Assembly (NCBI RefSeq): GCF_900187505.1
Contig: NZ_FYDL01000015.1
Span: 1-64,000 of the forward strand
Reading direction: 5' to 3'
DNA from: Pseudomonas sp. Irchel s3h17
GTDB taxonomy: Bacteria; Pseudomonadota; Gammaproteobacteria; Pseudomonadales; Pseudomonadaceae
Length of the DNA stretch: 64,000 nt
The translations under genes and the position numbers were made by a program. The notes beneath the pieces are model-generated. The model ran no database searches, was not told where the DNA came from, and saw only the letters and a program-made list of their open reading frames with translations. Shown here piece by piece: positions 23,847 to 33,612 of the stretch. Within the stretch, counting starts at the first letter, position 1, and every line of letters begins with the position of its first letter.

Positions 23847-25924
23847 ACGGTTTTTTTTCCGGTATTCCGCCAGCCCGCGACTGGTTCTACGGCGTGCGTA
23901 CCTTCGCCGCGTCGATGATCGCGCTGTACATCGCCATGCTTATGCAAATGCCGCGTCCGTACTGGGCGATGGCCACGGTTTATATCGTCTCCAGCCCGTT
24001 CGTCGGCCCCACCAGTTCCAAGGCGCTGTACCGCGCCATCGGCACCTTCGCCGGTGCGGCGGCGGCCTTGCTGTTTGTGCCGATGTTCGTCCAGAGCCCC
24101 TATGTGCTGGTGGTGGTCATTGCGCTGTGGACCGGCATCCTGCTGTTTTTGTCGATGCACCTGCGTACCGCCAATAGCTATGCGCTGATGCTGGCCGGCT
24201 ACACTTTGCCGCTGATCGCCTTGCCGGTGGTGGATAACCCGTTGGCCGTGTGGGATGTGGCCGAAGCGCGGACCGAAGAGATCTTTCTCGGCATTGTCTG
24301 TGCGGCGGTGGTGGGCAGTGTGTTCTGGCCGCGTCGGTTGGCGCCGGTACTGGATGGTGCGGTCAGCAAGTGGTTCGGTGAAGCGGTGACCTACAGCCAG
24401 CGCTTCCTCAGCCGCGATGTGCGCCCCGATGAGGTCAGCGCCCTGCGCACATCGATGGTGGCGACCTTCAACACCCTCGAGTTGATGATCGGCCAGTTGC
24501 CCCACGAAGGCGCGCGACCGCAAACCGTGCGCAATACCAAGGAACTGCGCGGGCGGATGATTCACCTGCTGCCGGTGGTGGATGCCCTGGACGATGCGTT
24601 GTACGCCTTGCAACGGCGCACCCCCGAGCTGGTGGACAGGTTCGCACCGCTGCTGGAGGCGGCGCTGGAGTGGCTCGACCACAGCGACGCCAGCGTCGAG
24701 CGTTGGCAAGCCCTGCGCAACCAGCTTGAAGCCCTGCAACCGAGTGCCGAAGCGCTGGATGACCGCAAGCAATTGCTGTTTTCCAATGCGCTGTATCGCC
24801 TGGGGGAATGGGTCGACTTGTGGCAGGACCTGCGTAGCCTGCAACAAGCCATTCACAACGACAGCCAGGACAACTGGCGCGCCGTTTACCGCCATTGGCG
24901 ACTGGGCCGGCTTACCCCGTTTATCGACCGCGGGTTGATGTTGTATTCGGCGACCTCCACGGTGCTGGCGATCATCGTTGCCTCGGTGTTGTGGATCCTG
25001 CTGGGCTGGCCCGACGGTGGCAGCGCGGTGATCCTGGCGGCGGTGGCGTGCAGCTTCTTCGCCTCGATGGACGACCCGGCGCCGCAGATTTACCGGTTCT
25101 TTTTCTGGACCGCGTTGTCGGTAGTGTTCGCCAGCCTTTACCTGTTTCTGATCCTGCCCAACCTGCATGACTTCCCGATGCTGGTGCTGGCGTTCGCCGT
25201 GCCCTATATCTGCGTTGGCACCCTCACGGTACAGCCGGCCTTTTACCTGGGGATGCTGCTGACCATCGTCAACACGTCATCGTTTATCAGCCTCCAGGGC
25301 GTTTACGACGCGGACTTTCTGAGCTTTGCCAATGCCAACCTCGCCGGTCCCATCGGCTTGCTGTTTGCCTTCGTCTGGACCCTGGTGGCCCGCCCGTTCG
25401 GCTCGGAACTGGCGGCCAAGCGCCTGACCCGCTTCAGTTGGCACGACATTGTCGGGATGACCGAGCCGGCCAACCTGGCCGAGCACCGACACCTGGGAGT
25501 GCAACTGCTCGATCGACTGATGCAGCATTTGCCGCGCCTGGCCATTACCGGCCAGGACACGGGGATTGCCCTGCGTGAAGTCCGCGTGGGGTTGAACCTG
25601 CTGGACTTGCTGGCGTACGCGCCACGGGTGCATGGCGTGGCGAATGCGTTACTGCGTCAGGTGGTGGCCGAGGTTGGCGACTATTTCAAGGCCTGCTTGA
25701 AGGCGGGAGAGCGCTTGCCGGCGCCGGCCGCGCTGCTGATGACCCTGGACCGCACCCGCCGCGCACTCAACGGCCAAGGCCGGCAGGATCACGACGATAC
25801 CCGTCTGAATGTGCTGCATGCCCTCAGCGGCCTGCGTCTGGCGCTGTTGCCGGGCGTGGAGTTCGTGGGGGTCAGCGCCGCCGCCGAGCCCCTTCCCCAT
25901 GGCATCGATGGAGCGCCTTTATGA
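23843..25924 (+). CDS. FUSC-family (AaeB-like) inner-membrane efflux protein
   Basis: Inner-membrane component of an aromatic-acid-type efflux pump, 693 residues. Two membrane blocks: residues about 15-165 (starts WFYGVRTFAASMIALYIAMLM) and about 360-520 (LAIIVASVLWILLGWP through LAGPIGLLFAFVWTLV), each followed by a helical cytoplasmic domain, as in AaeB. TTG start at 23843 overlaps the marR stop. The order FUSC-DUF1656-HlyD-OMF is a common pump operon in pseudomonads. Confidence 0.9.
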   Translation: MNGFFSGIPPARDWFYGVRTFAASMIALYIAMLMQMPRPYWAMATVYIVSSPFVGPTSSKALYRAIGTFAGAAAALLFVPMFVQSPYVLVVVIALWTGILLFLSMHLRTANSYALMLAGYTLPLIALPVVDNPLAVWDVAEARTEEIFLGIVCAAVVGSVFWPRRLAPVLDGAVSKWFGEAVTYSQRFLSRDVRPDEVSALRTSMVATFNTLELMIGQLPHEGARPQTVRNTKELRGRMIHLLPVVDALDDALYALQRRTPELVDRFAPLLEAALEWLDHSDASVERWQALRNQLEALQPSAEALDDRKQLLFSNALYRLGEWVDLWQDLRSLQQAIHNDSQDNWRAVYRHWRLGRLTPFIDRGLMLYSATSTVLAIIVASVLWILLGWPDGGSAVILAAVACSFFASMDDPAPQIYRFFFWTALSVVFASLYLFLILPNLHDFPMLVLAFAVPYICVGTLTVQPAFYLGMLLTIVNTSSFISLQGVYDADFLSFANANLAGPIGLLFAFVWTLVARPFGSELAAKRLTRFSWHDIVGMTEPANLAEHRHLGVQLLDRLMQHLPRLAITGQDTGIALREVRVGLNLLDLLAYAPRVHGVANALLRQVVAEVGDYFKACLKAGERLPAPAALLMTLDRTRRALNGQGRQDHDDTRLNVLHALSGLRLALLPGVEFVGVSAAAEPLPHGIDGAPL

Positions 25925-26130
25925 TCGGTGATCTGGACATCAGCGGGGTGTTCCTGCCCACGTTGCTGGTGCTGATGGGCATTACCTACCTGCTGTACCT
26001 GCTGGTGCACGGGGTGCTGACACGCTTGCACTTTTATCGCCTGGTCTGGCACCGGGCGTTGTTCAACGTGGGTCTTTACGCCGTGCTGCTTGGCGCCGTG
26101 GACTCACTCAGTCGATACCTGATGACATGA
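25921..26130 (+). CDS. DUF1656 small membrane protein
   Basis: 69-residue protein with two membrane segments (FLPTLLVLMGITYLLYLLVHG and ALFNVGLYAVLLGAVDSL), the AaeX/DUF1656 pattern including the conserved D.SGVF start and FYRLVWH link. It overlaps its neighbours by 4 bp on both sides (ATGA), so the four genes are translationally coupled. It accompanies FUSC pumps; exact role unknown. Confidence 0.9.
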   Translation: MIGDLDISGVFLPTLLVLMGITYLLYLLVHGVLTRLHFYRLVWHRALFNVGLYAVLLGAVDSLSRYLMT

Positions 26131-27017
26131 AAAAACCGTTCTTGACCCTTGGCCGTGTGGTGCTGACCCTGCTGGTGGTGACCCTGGCGGTCGTCGTGGT
26201 GTGGCGCATGGTGATGTATTACATGTTCGCTCCCTGGACCCGTGACGGGCACATTCGTGCCGACATCGTGCAGATTGCCCCGGACGTGTCCGGGCTGATC
26301 CAGCAAGTGGAGGTGCGCGACAACCAGTTGGTGAAGCGCGGCCAGGTGCTGTTCAGCATCGATCAGGACCGTTTCCGGCTGGCGCTGCGCCAGGCCAAGG
26401 CAGCGGTTGCCGACCGTCAGGAAACCCTGGCCCAGGCGCAACGTGAAGCCAGGCGTAACCGTGGCCTGGGCAACCTGGTGCCGGGTGAGCAACTGGAAGA
26501 AAGCCAGTCGCGGGTGGCCCGTGCCGAGGTGGCGTTGATGGAAGCCCAGGTGATGGTGGACAGTGCCCAGCTCAACCTCGACCGCTCGGTGATCCGCAGC
26601 CCCGTGGACGGCTACCTCAACGATCGTGCGCCACGGACCCAGGAGTTCGTCACGGCGGGTCGTCCGGTGCTGTCGGTGGTGGACAGTAACTCCTTCCACA
26701 TCGACGGCTATTTCGAAGAGACCAAGCTGGACGGCATTCATGTCGGCCAGCGCGTGGATATTCGTGTGGTCGGTGACCGTGCGCGGTTGCGTGGGCATGT
26801 CGAAAGCATTGTCGCCGGTATCGAAGACCGCGACCGCACCAGCGGCGCGAACCTGCTGCCCAATGTGAATCCGGCATTCAGTTGGGTGCGCCTGGCACAA
26901 CGGATTCCGGTGCGCATTGCCTTTGACGATGTGCCGCCGGACTTTCGCATGATCGCCGGGCGTACCGCGACCGTGTCGATCATCGGCGATCCGCCCGAGC
27001 AGGAGCCGGCGCAATGA
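26127..27017 (+). CDS. HlyD/EmrA-type membrane fusion protein (AaeA-like)
   Basis: Periplasmic adaptor of the FUSC pump, 296 residues. N-terminal membrane anchor (VVLTLLVVTLAVVVVWRMVM), lipoyl half motifs DIVQIAPDVSGLIQQVEV and IRSPVDGYLNDRAP, a helical hairpin between them, and a barrel domain with FHIDGYFEETKLDGIHVGQ. Starts overlap the preceding and following genes by 4 bp. Confidence 0.92.
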   Translation: MKKPFLTLGRVVLTLLVVTLAVVVVWRMVMYYMFAPWTRDGHIRADIVQIAPDVSGLIQQVEVRDNQLVKRGQVLFSIDQDRFRLALRQAKAAVADRQETLAQAQREARRNRGLGNLVPGEQLEESQSRVARAEVALMEAQVMVDSAQLNLDRSVIRSPVDGYLNDRAPRTQEFVTAGRPVLSVVDSNSFHIDGYFEETKLDGIHVGQRVDIRVVGDRARLRGHVESIVAGIEDRDRTSGANLLPNVNPAFSWVRLAQRIPVRIAFDDVPPDFRMIAGRTATVSIIGDPPEQEPAQ

Positions 27018-28462
27018 AAGCGCTCACCGGTATCGCGACGCTCGGGGTCGGCTTGCTGCTGTCCGCTTGTCAGGCGGTGGGCCCGGATTACCAGTTGCCG
27101 CAGGAGGCGGCGGTGCATCGCGAGGACTTCCAGGGCGACCTGGCGGCCCACAACCGGAACGTGGTGTCGGCTCCGATACCCGGCGACTGGTGGCGGTTGT
27201 ACCGGGATCCTCGCCTGGATGAACTGGTGCGCCAGGCCATGGCCGCCAACACCGATTTGCGGGTGGCGGCGGCCAACCTGGCCCGCGCCCGTGCGCAAGT
27301 GGAAGAGGCCGAGTCGGCGGGCGGTTGGAGCGGTGGGGTGAAACTCGGTGCCCAGCGTTTGCAGGAGTCGGGCGAAGCGTTTTTGCTGCCGGAAAAAGTC
27401 CCGGTGGCCAACGTTGGGGACATCGGCATCACCACCTCCTATCAGTTCGACCTGTTCGGTACCTTGCAGCGTGGGATCGAAGCGGCCAAGGCCAACGCCG
27501 ATGCGACCCAGGCGGCGGCCGACACCGCGCGGATCACCTTGGTCGCCGATGTCGTGCGGGCCTACACCCAGGTGTGTGCGGCCAACGAGGAACTGGAGAT
27601 CGCCGGGCATTCCCTGGACCTGCAAGGCCAAAGCACCACGCTGGTCCAGCGCCTGCGGGACGCCGGGCGTGGCGACGAAACCCAGGTCACCCGCTCACAG
27701 ACCCAATTCAAATCCTTGCGCGCCGAATTGCCGCGCTACGAAGCCGCGCGCCAGGCCGGGCTGTTCCGCTTGTCGATGTTGCTGGCCAAGCCGGTGGATC
27801 AATTGCCTGCCGGCACCCCGCATTGCCATGAACTGCCAGAGATTGCGCAATTGTTGCCGGTCGGTGACGGCGCCACCTTGCTCAAGCGCCGGCCGGATGT
27901 GCGTCAGGCCGAGCGTCGGTTAGCGGCGGCCACCGCCGGTATCGGTGTCGCCACCGGGCAGTTGTACCCGGACATCAGCATCGGGGCGACCGTTGGCACC
28001 GTGGGTATTCTTGAAAACCTGGGCGAACCTGCGACCAATCGCTGGGGGTTTGGCCCATTACTGACCTGGAGCGTGCCGACCAACGGTTCCCGCGCCCGTG
28101 TGCGTGAGGCCGAGGCCGCTACCCAAGGGGCGCTGGCGCATTTTGACGGGGTGGTACTCAACGCCATTCGTGAAACCCAGACCGGGCTCGCCCAGTATTC
28201 CGCGCTGCTCCAGCGCCGCGACGCGTTGGCCGATGCCGAGCAGTCGGCGCAATTGGCGGCCGACCAGACGCACCGCTTCTACCAGGCGGGCCGGGCATCG
28301 TTCCTGGCCGACTTGCAGGCCACCCGCACCTACACCGACGTGCGCGCGCAGGTGGCGGCGGCCAACACTCAGGTCGCCATGAGCCAGATTGATTTGTTCC
28401 TGGCGCTGGGTGGCGGTTGGGAAAGCGGACGAACGCAAGGTCCACAGCCGACGAAACCCTGA
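27014..28462 (+). CDS. NodT/OprM-family outer-membrane efflux lipoprotein
   Basis: Outer-membrane channel of the same pump, 482 residues. The signal peptide ends in a lipobox (LLSACQAVGPDY), with Cys19 for lipidation. The body has the paired outer-membrane-factor repeats, with WWRLYRDPRLDELVRQAMAAN near residue 60 and RRPDVRQAERRLAAATAGIG near residue 295, both standard for NodT proteins. It ends the marR-led operon. Confidence 0.93.
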   Translation: MKALTGIATLGVGLLLSACQAVGPDYQLPQEAAVHREDFQGDLAAHNRNVVSAPIPGDWWRLYRDPRLDELVRQAMAANTDLRVAAANLARARAQVEEAESAGGWSGGVKLGAQRLQESGEAFLLPEKVPVANVGDIGITTSYQFDLFGTLQRGIEAAKANADATQAAADTARITLVADVVRAYTQVCAANEELEIAGHSLDLQGQSTTLVQRLRDAGRGDETQVTRSQTQFKSLRAELPRYEAARQAGLFRLSMLLAKPVDQLPAGTPHCHELPEIAQLLPVGDGATLLKRRPDVRQAERRLAAATAGIGVATGQLYPDISIGATVGTVGILENLGEPATNRWGFGPLLTWSVPTNGSRARVREAEAATQGALAHFDGVVLNAIRETQTGLAQYSALLQRRDALADAEQSAQLAADQTHRFYQAGRASFLADLQATRTYTDVRAQVAAANTQVAMSQIDLFLALGGGWESGRTQGPQPTKP

Positions 28463-28545
28463 GGCCGTTGCTATGCTTTGTAGTGTCGGGTCCGCGTGCG
28501 TGGATCCGGTGCTCAAGGCTTGTGCAGGTCATGGGGATTCCAATA

Positions 28546-29181
28546 ATGAAAAACCCTTATGCTCTCGGTTTCTGGTGCGCCATTGTTGCGTTGGTGCTGC
28601 TGTCGGCAACGTATTTCTATGGCGTGATGCTGGCTTATCAGCTCGACAAGGCGTTGATGTTTCTCGACAGCGCCATCGCGCTGATCGGGGTAATGTCGAT
28701 CGCAGTCGTCGCCTGGGCTGCGCTGCAAGGCCAGCGGATCAAGAAAAAACAACTCGAACAAGGCAAGACCCTGGTACTGATCTGGGACACCAAGGTGGCG
28801 TTGCGCCGGGTTGAAACCGTCTTCGACCGTTATTTCTGGGGCAGTTACTGGCAACCGGGCCGTACCTTCCAGGAAGTCATGGGCGAACTCACCGGCACCC
28901 CGCTGGAAAAAAGCCTCGAAGCCCTCAAGGTTCAATGCCGGGCGCTCGACCAGCAGGCCAGCGGCGAAGGCTGGCACTGGCAGAAAAATGCCCGCGAACT
29001 CTCTGACGTGGCCACCGCGATGGCGCGCGAACGCTACCAGCTGGACTTCTGCGACCCGCGTTCCGAGTCGCCCAATGGCGCGGTGATCAACCGGGATTTC
29101 GAGGTGCTGGTGTACACCTGGACCGCCCGCCTGAAAACCTTTGATCACCAACTGGATGAGATGGAAACGCAGTACTCCTGA
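28546..29181 (+). CDS. Uncharacterised two-helix membrane protein
   Basis: 211-residue protein. ATG 28546 is preceded by GGGGATT at a good distance; an upstream ATG at 28531 is less likely. Two N-terminal membrane segments (ALGFWCAIVALVLLSATYFYG and LDSAIALIGVMSIAVVAWAAL) are followed by a soluble helical region of about 150 residues with several Trp and Cys. The layout is that of a small membrane-anchored cytoplasmic protein. I do not recognise a family. It lies between the efflux operon and a DUF945 gene. Confidence 0.75.
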   Translation: MKNPYALGFWCAIVALVLLSATYFYGVMLAYQLDKALMFLDSAIALIGVMSIAVVAWAALQGQRIKKKQLEQGKTLVLIWDTKVALRRVETVFDRYFWGSYWQPGRTFQEVMGELTGTPLEKSLEALKVQCRALDQQASGEGWHWQKNARELSDVATAMARERYQLDFCDPRSESPNGAVINRDFEVLVYTWTARLKTFDHQLDEMETQYS

Positions 29182-29197
29182 GCCGGCACCGATCCTT

Positions 29198-29215
29198 CCC
29201 ACGCCCGCGCGTGGG
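29198..29215. repeat. REP-like hairpin
   Basis: CCCACGC and GCGTGGG around a four-base loop, followed by AGCGA, as in half REP units. It lies 17 bp after the preceding stop and could serve as a 3' stem. Confidence 0.6.
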
Positions 29216-29384
29216 AGCGATCTCAAATCAGTGTCGGTGCACGCATTAACCCTTATTTTTTGCGTCGTGCTGCGCACCCGGTGCTAATCTGCACCTCACT
29301 TTTGTACGAAGTCGAGCCACGGCCTGTCATGGGTTCAAGGAAGACGACTACACCTTCAACAATGGACAATTGAACAGGTCATTC

Positions 29385-30896
29385 ATGAATAAATCAGCAG
29401 GCGTGCTTCTTGGAATCGTCGTGGCCCTTGGTGCAATCAGCACAGGTGGCGCCTGGTACACCGGCACCAAGCTCGAAGGGGTGCTGCAAACTTCTCTCTC
29501 CGATGCGAACAAGGAGCTGCAAGCGGCGATGATCGGCTCCAATGGCACCGCGACCCTGGAGCTGGTGTCGCTGGAACGCCATCTGTTCAGCAGTACCGCC
29601 CGCTACCGTCTCAAGGGCCAGGGCGAGATGTTCGGCGAGCATGCTGACGGCGTCGAGCTGCTGTTTGCCGACCGTATCGAGCACGGCCCGCTGCCATTCT
29701 CGCGCTTGGTGTCGCTGAAATGGTTGCCGGTGATGGCCACCAGTCATTACTCCCTGGAAAAGACCCCGCTCACCGAAAAATGGTTTGCCGCCACCAAGGA
29801 CGTGTCTCCGCTCAAGGGCGAGGTCAACCTCGGCTACGACCGAGCGATCAGCGGCACGCTTGAATTGCTGCCCGTCGATGCCGCGCTGGACGACCAGTCC
29901 ACCCTGAAGTTTTCCGGCCTGAACATGGAGGTCTCGGCCAGCGCCGAGGCACAGAAGGTCAAGGCCACTGGCTACATGGACAACCTGACGCTGACCAGCG
30001 TTGCCGAAGACCAGAGCCCGGTGAAAATCGAACTCAATGGCCTGACCATGGCCAGCAACCTCAGCAAAAGCAGCTACGGCTACTACCTGGGCGATAACAC
30101 GGTCGAGATCAGCAACACCCGCACCACCTTCGGTGGCCAGTCGTCGGTGCTGAACTTCAAGAAAACCGAGATGAAGACCGTCACCAGTGAATCCGGGACC
30201 AACGCCGCCGGACGTGCCGACTACCGCATTGGCGAGGTGACGCTCAACGACAAGACCATTGGCTCGGCGAAAATGGCCTGGAGCATGAAGAACCTTGACA
30301 TCCCGTCGACCTTGTCGCTGGTGCAGGTCTACCAGGCCAAGCTGCAACCCTACGAAGCCGCGGCCGCTGCGGCAGAAGCCGCGGGTGAACCGCTGCCCGA
30401 GCTGAACCTGACGGAAGCCGAGCTGGTTCAGGTCAAGGCCGATCTGGAAAAGCTGCTGGCTGCCCAGCCGCAAATCGCCCTGGAGAACTTCTCGTTCACC
30501 ACCCCCAATGGCGAAAGTCGCGCCAGCCTGGTGATCGACCTGACCAAGCCGCAATCGATGGATCTGCCGGAAGACCAACTGGTCCGCCAACTGATAGCGC
30601 TGCTGGACTTCAACCTGCACATTTCCAAGCCGATGATCACCGACCTGGTGAGCGTGCAGGCGCAACTGGAAGGCCAGACCGATGCCAAGGCGATTGCCGA
30701 GCAAGCCACCGCGACCAGCGACATGGTCAGCGGCATGGCTGTCGGTACGCAACTGGCGACCCTGGACGGCAACAACATCGTTTCCAAACTGCACTATGCC
30801 AACGATCAGGTGGACTTCAACGGCCAGAAAATGACCGTCGATCAGTTTGTCGGCTTTGTGATGAGCAAGCTGGGTGACACCGGCGAGATCCAGTAA
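29385..30896 (+). CDS. DUF945 (YdgA-like) family protein
   Basis: 503-residue exported or inner-membrane-anchored protein with an N-terminal hydrophobic segment (VLLGIVVALGAISTGGAWYTG) and the DUF945 pattern: TGTKLEGVLQ, repeated beta-rich segments (SLERHLFSSTARYRLKGQGE, AKATGYMDN-type), and C-terminal QLIALLDFNLHISKPMITDL. ATG 29385 fits the family; TTG 29370 is an alternative. The function of the family is poorly known; in E. coli YdgA is an inner-membrane protein. A terminator follows at once. Confidence 0.85.
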   Translation: MNKSAGVLLGIVVALGAISTGGAWYTGTKLEGVLQTSLSDANKELQAAMIGSNGTATLELVSLERHLFSSTARYRLKGQGEMFGEHADGVELLFADRIEHGPLPFSRLVSLKWLPVMATSHYSLEKTPLTEKWFAATKDVSPLKGEVNLGYDRAISGTLELLPVDAALDDQSTLKFSGLNMEVSASAEAQKVKATGYMDNLTLTSVAEDQSPVKIELNGLTMASNLSKSSYGYYLGDNTVEISNTRTTFGGQSSVLNFKKTEMKTVTSESGTNAAGRADYRIGEVTLNDKTIGSAKMAWSMKNLDIPSTLSLVQVYQAKLQPYEAAAAAAEAAGEPLPELNLTEAELVQVKADLEKLLAAQPQIALENFSFTTPNGESRASLVIDLTKPQSMDLPEDQLVRQLIALLDFNLHISKPMITDLVSVQAQLEGQTDAKAIAEQATATSDMVSGMAVGTQLATLDGNNIVSKLHYANDQVDFNGQKMTVDQFVGFVMSKLGDTGEIQ

Positions 30897-30921
30897 ACAC
30901 CACGCCACACGACCTCATCGA

Positions 30922-30963
30922 AACGCCCGGCCATCCGTTCTCGCGGATGCACCGGGCGTTTTG
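30922..30963 (+). terminator. Rho-independent terminator
   Basis: AACGCCCGG...CCGGGCGTT outer stem with an inner ATCCG/CGGAT stem, followed by TTTT. It closes the DUF945 gene and insulates pgaA. Confidence 0.85.
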
Positions 30964-31131
30964 CTGTGTAGGACGATTCTGAAGAAATATGCGGATTCGT
31001 CTTTTGGCTTTCTCCGACATGGAAGACTTCACCGCAGGATAGCTTGGCGGTGTCATAGGGCACCGGCCGCCTGATATGCAGTGATCAGGGGAACCCATCG
31101 CTCCAGCTTTCCTCGTACAGGAAGCTTGCGA

Positions 31132-33600
31132 ATGTTGCGTACCCCTCACTCTTACCTGCGCCCGATCATCGGCATGGCCCTGTGCAGTCAATTGCTCTGG
31201 CCGACGCTGGCGATTGCCGATACAGCCTACGACGACCTGGTCCGCCAGGCCCGGGCCGGTCATTACACTCCCGCGCTGGCCGCGCTGCGTCAGGTGCCCG
31301 CCAGCCAATTGACCGCTGGCCAGGTCAGCGATCACTTGCAGATTGCCAGTTGGGCCGGGCTCGACAGTGAAGTGGTCGACGTCTACGAAACCCAGGCTCG
31401 CCACCGGGTGTTGCCGGTTCAGGCCCTGACGGCCACGGCGCGTGCTTACCGTAATCTCCAGCGCTGGGACTCGGCGACGGCGCTGTACCAGAAAGCGTTG
31501 GCACGAGACCCCAAGAGTGCCGACTTGCAGTTGGGGCTGGCACTGACCGAGGCCGATGCCGGTCAGCCTGTAGAGGCTGTCAACCGTGCCAAGGGCCTGG
31601 TGGCGGCCAAACCTGAAGACCCGACTCGCCGCATGGCCCTGGCGTACGCCTTGACCCGTGCCGGGGCGACCTACGACGCGTTGTTCGAGTATGACCAGGC
31701 GTTCATGCGTGCCGGCAACAATCCTGACGTGGCCCGCGAATACGTTATCGCCCTGCAGCGAGCGCGTTTGCCGGAGCCGGCCTTGCGCCTGGCCCGTCAA
31801 CGCCCGGGGTTGATCGATCCGACCCTGTTGCGCCGTATCGAAGGTGACGTGGCCGCCGAGCGAGTACGGCTGGCGGAACTGGCCACGCGCAGCGAAAAGG
31901 AACGCTACCTCATCGCTGACCGTGCCCTGGCCGACTACGACCAGTTACTCAAGACCTGGACCCCGGACGCCCAGGCCCACGACGACGTGACGCGCTGGCG
32001 CATCGACCGCATGGGGGCGCTGAAGGCCCGTGCGCGTACCGCCGAGGTGATTCGTGACTACCAGCAACTGACCCGTGAAGGCGTGGCGATGCCGACCTAT
32101 GCGCTGCGCTGGGTCGCGGCATCTTACCTCGATCAACGCCAGCCTGAGGTGGCTGTCGACCTGTATCGCCAGGTGCTTGCCGCGACGGATGCCGATGCTG
32201 GCGACCGCCTCGAAGACAGCACGGCGTTGTATTACGCCCTGCTCGAAAGCGATCAGCCGGAGGAGGCGCGCAAGCTGGCCGAGAGCCTGGCCCAGAGCCA
32301 GAAGCCACGGGTCGAGCTCAAGGGCCTGCCGGTGGGCAACCCCAACGATAAGTGGATGGACGCCCAGCAACTGGCCGCTCAGGCCGGCGCCGATGGCGCT
32401 GATTTGCCCACTGGCGAGCAGCGCCTGGCGACGTTGGTCGAGCAGGCCCCAGGCAACACCGGCTTACGTCTGGCCCAGGCAGACCTGTACCGCGCCCGCG
32501 ACTGGCCGCGCCGTTCGGAAAGCCTGCTCAAGGAAACCGAAAGCAGGGTGTCACGGGATGTCGGGCTGGAAGTCGGGCAGGGGCACACCGCACTGGATTT
32601 GCAGGAGTGGCGCCAACTCGATGCCCTGACCGATGACGTGGGTGCACGCTTCCCGGACAACCGCCAGGTACAGCGCCTGCAGCGTGTGCGTGAAGTCCAT
32701 GACATGGCCGAGTTGCGGGTCTCGACTTATGGCGGCAAGAGCTATGGCGGCGGTGATAACGGCGCGGGGGCCGTCAGTGGTACCCGGGACTTCGGGATCG
32801 AGACCCTGCTCTACAGCCCACCGATCGACGAGGACTGGCGCCTGTTCGGCGGTGCCGGCTACGCCACTGGCGACTTCCAGGAAGGCACCGGTCACCACCG
32901 TTGGCAGCGTCTGGGCGTGGAGCGGCGAACCCGTGACATGACCCTGGAGGCAGAGGTCTCCAATCACGCCTATGGCTACGGCAACAAAACCGGTGCGCGC
33001 GTGGCGCTGGCCCGGGACATCAACGATCACTGGCAGTACGGCGCGAGCCTCGATTACCTGTCGGCCGACACTCCGCTACGGGCCTTGAACAGTGACATCA
33101 GCGCCAATGGCGGCAGCGGTTTCGTGCGCTGGCGCGCCAACGAAAGTCGAGAGTGGAAGCTGGCGCTGAGCCCATCGCATTTCAGCGATGGCAACAACCG
33201 CTTCGAAGCGTTGCTGAGCGGCCGCGAAGGCGTGTACAGCGCGCCGGGCCTGCAGGTCGACCTGGGCCTGGAGGTCGGCAGCAGCCACAACTCGAAGAAT
33301 GCCGACGTGCCGTATTTCAACCCCAAGTCCGACTTCAGCGTGTTGCCGACGGTGAGCGCCAACCACGTGCTTTATCACCGCTACGAGACCTCGTGGAGCC
33401 AGCAGTTCCAGGCAGGCGCCGGGACGTACAGCCAGCGCGACTACAGCACGGGGGCCATCGGCCTGCTCAGTTACGGCCAACGCGTCAGCTGGAACGACGT
33501 GTTCGAGGCCGGTGCCGCCGTGAGCTGGCTCAACCGACCCTATGACGGTGATCGCGAAAGCGATCTGCGCCTGGTCATCGACCTCACTTATCGCTTCTAG
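31132..33600 (+). CDS. pgaA: PgaA, poly-beta-1,6-N-acetylglucosamine export porin
   Basis: Outer-membrane porin for PNAG export, 822 residues. The signal peptide ends ATLAIADT-like (IADTAYDD); residues about 40-510 are TPR-type helical repeats (RNLQRWDSATALYQKALARDP is a clear unit), and from about residue 530 comes an alternating beta pattern ending in LRLVIDLTYRF, whose terminal Phe is typical of outer-membrane barrels. ATG 31132 has AGGAAG upstream. First gene of pgaABCD. Confidence 0.93.
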   Translation: MLRTPHSYLRPIIGMALCSQLLWPTLAIADTAYDDLVRQARAGHYTPALAALRQVPASQLTAGQVSDHLQIASWAGLDSEVVDVYETQARHRVLPVQALTATARAYRNLQRWDSATALYQKALARDPKSADLQLGLALTEADAGQPVEAVNRAKGLVAAKPEDPTRRMALAYALTRAGATYDALFEYDQAFMRAGNNPDVAREYVIALQRARLPEPALRLARQRPGLIDPTLLRRIEGDVAAERVRLAELATRSEKERYLIADRALADYDQLLKTWTPDAQAHDDVTRWRIDRMGALKARARTAEVIRDYQQLTREGVAMPTYALRWVAASYLDQRQPEVAVDLYRQVLAATDADAGDRLEDSTALYYALLESDQPEEARKLAESLAQSQKPRVELKGLPVGNPNDKWMDAQQLAAQAGADGADLPTGEQRLATLVEQAPGNTGLRLAQADLYRARDWPRRSESLLKETESRVSRDVGLEVGQGHTALDLQEWRQLDALTDDVGARFPDNRQVQRLQRVREVHDMAELRVSTYGGKSYGGGDNGAGAVSGTRDFGIETLLYSPPIDEDWRLFGGAGYATGDFQEGTGHHRWQRLGVERRTRDMTLEAEVSNHAYGYGNKTGARVALARDINDHWQYGASLDYLSADTPLRALNSDISANGGSGFVRWRANESREWKLALSPSHFSDGNNRFEALLSGREGVYSAPGLQVDLGLEVGSSHNSKNADVPYFNPKSDFSVLPTVSANHVLYHRYETSWSQQFQAGAGTYSQRDYSTGAIGLLSYGQRVSWNDVFEAGAAVSWLNRPYDGDRESDLRLVIDLTYRF

Positions 33601-33612
33601 AAGAGTTAGATC

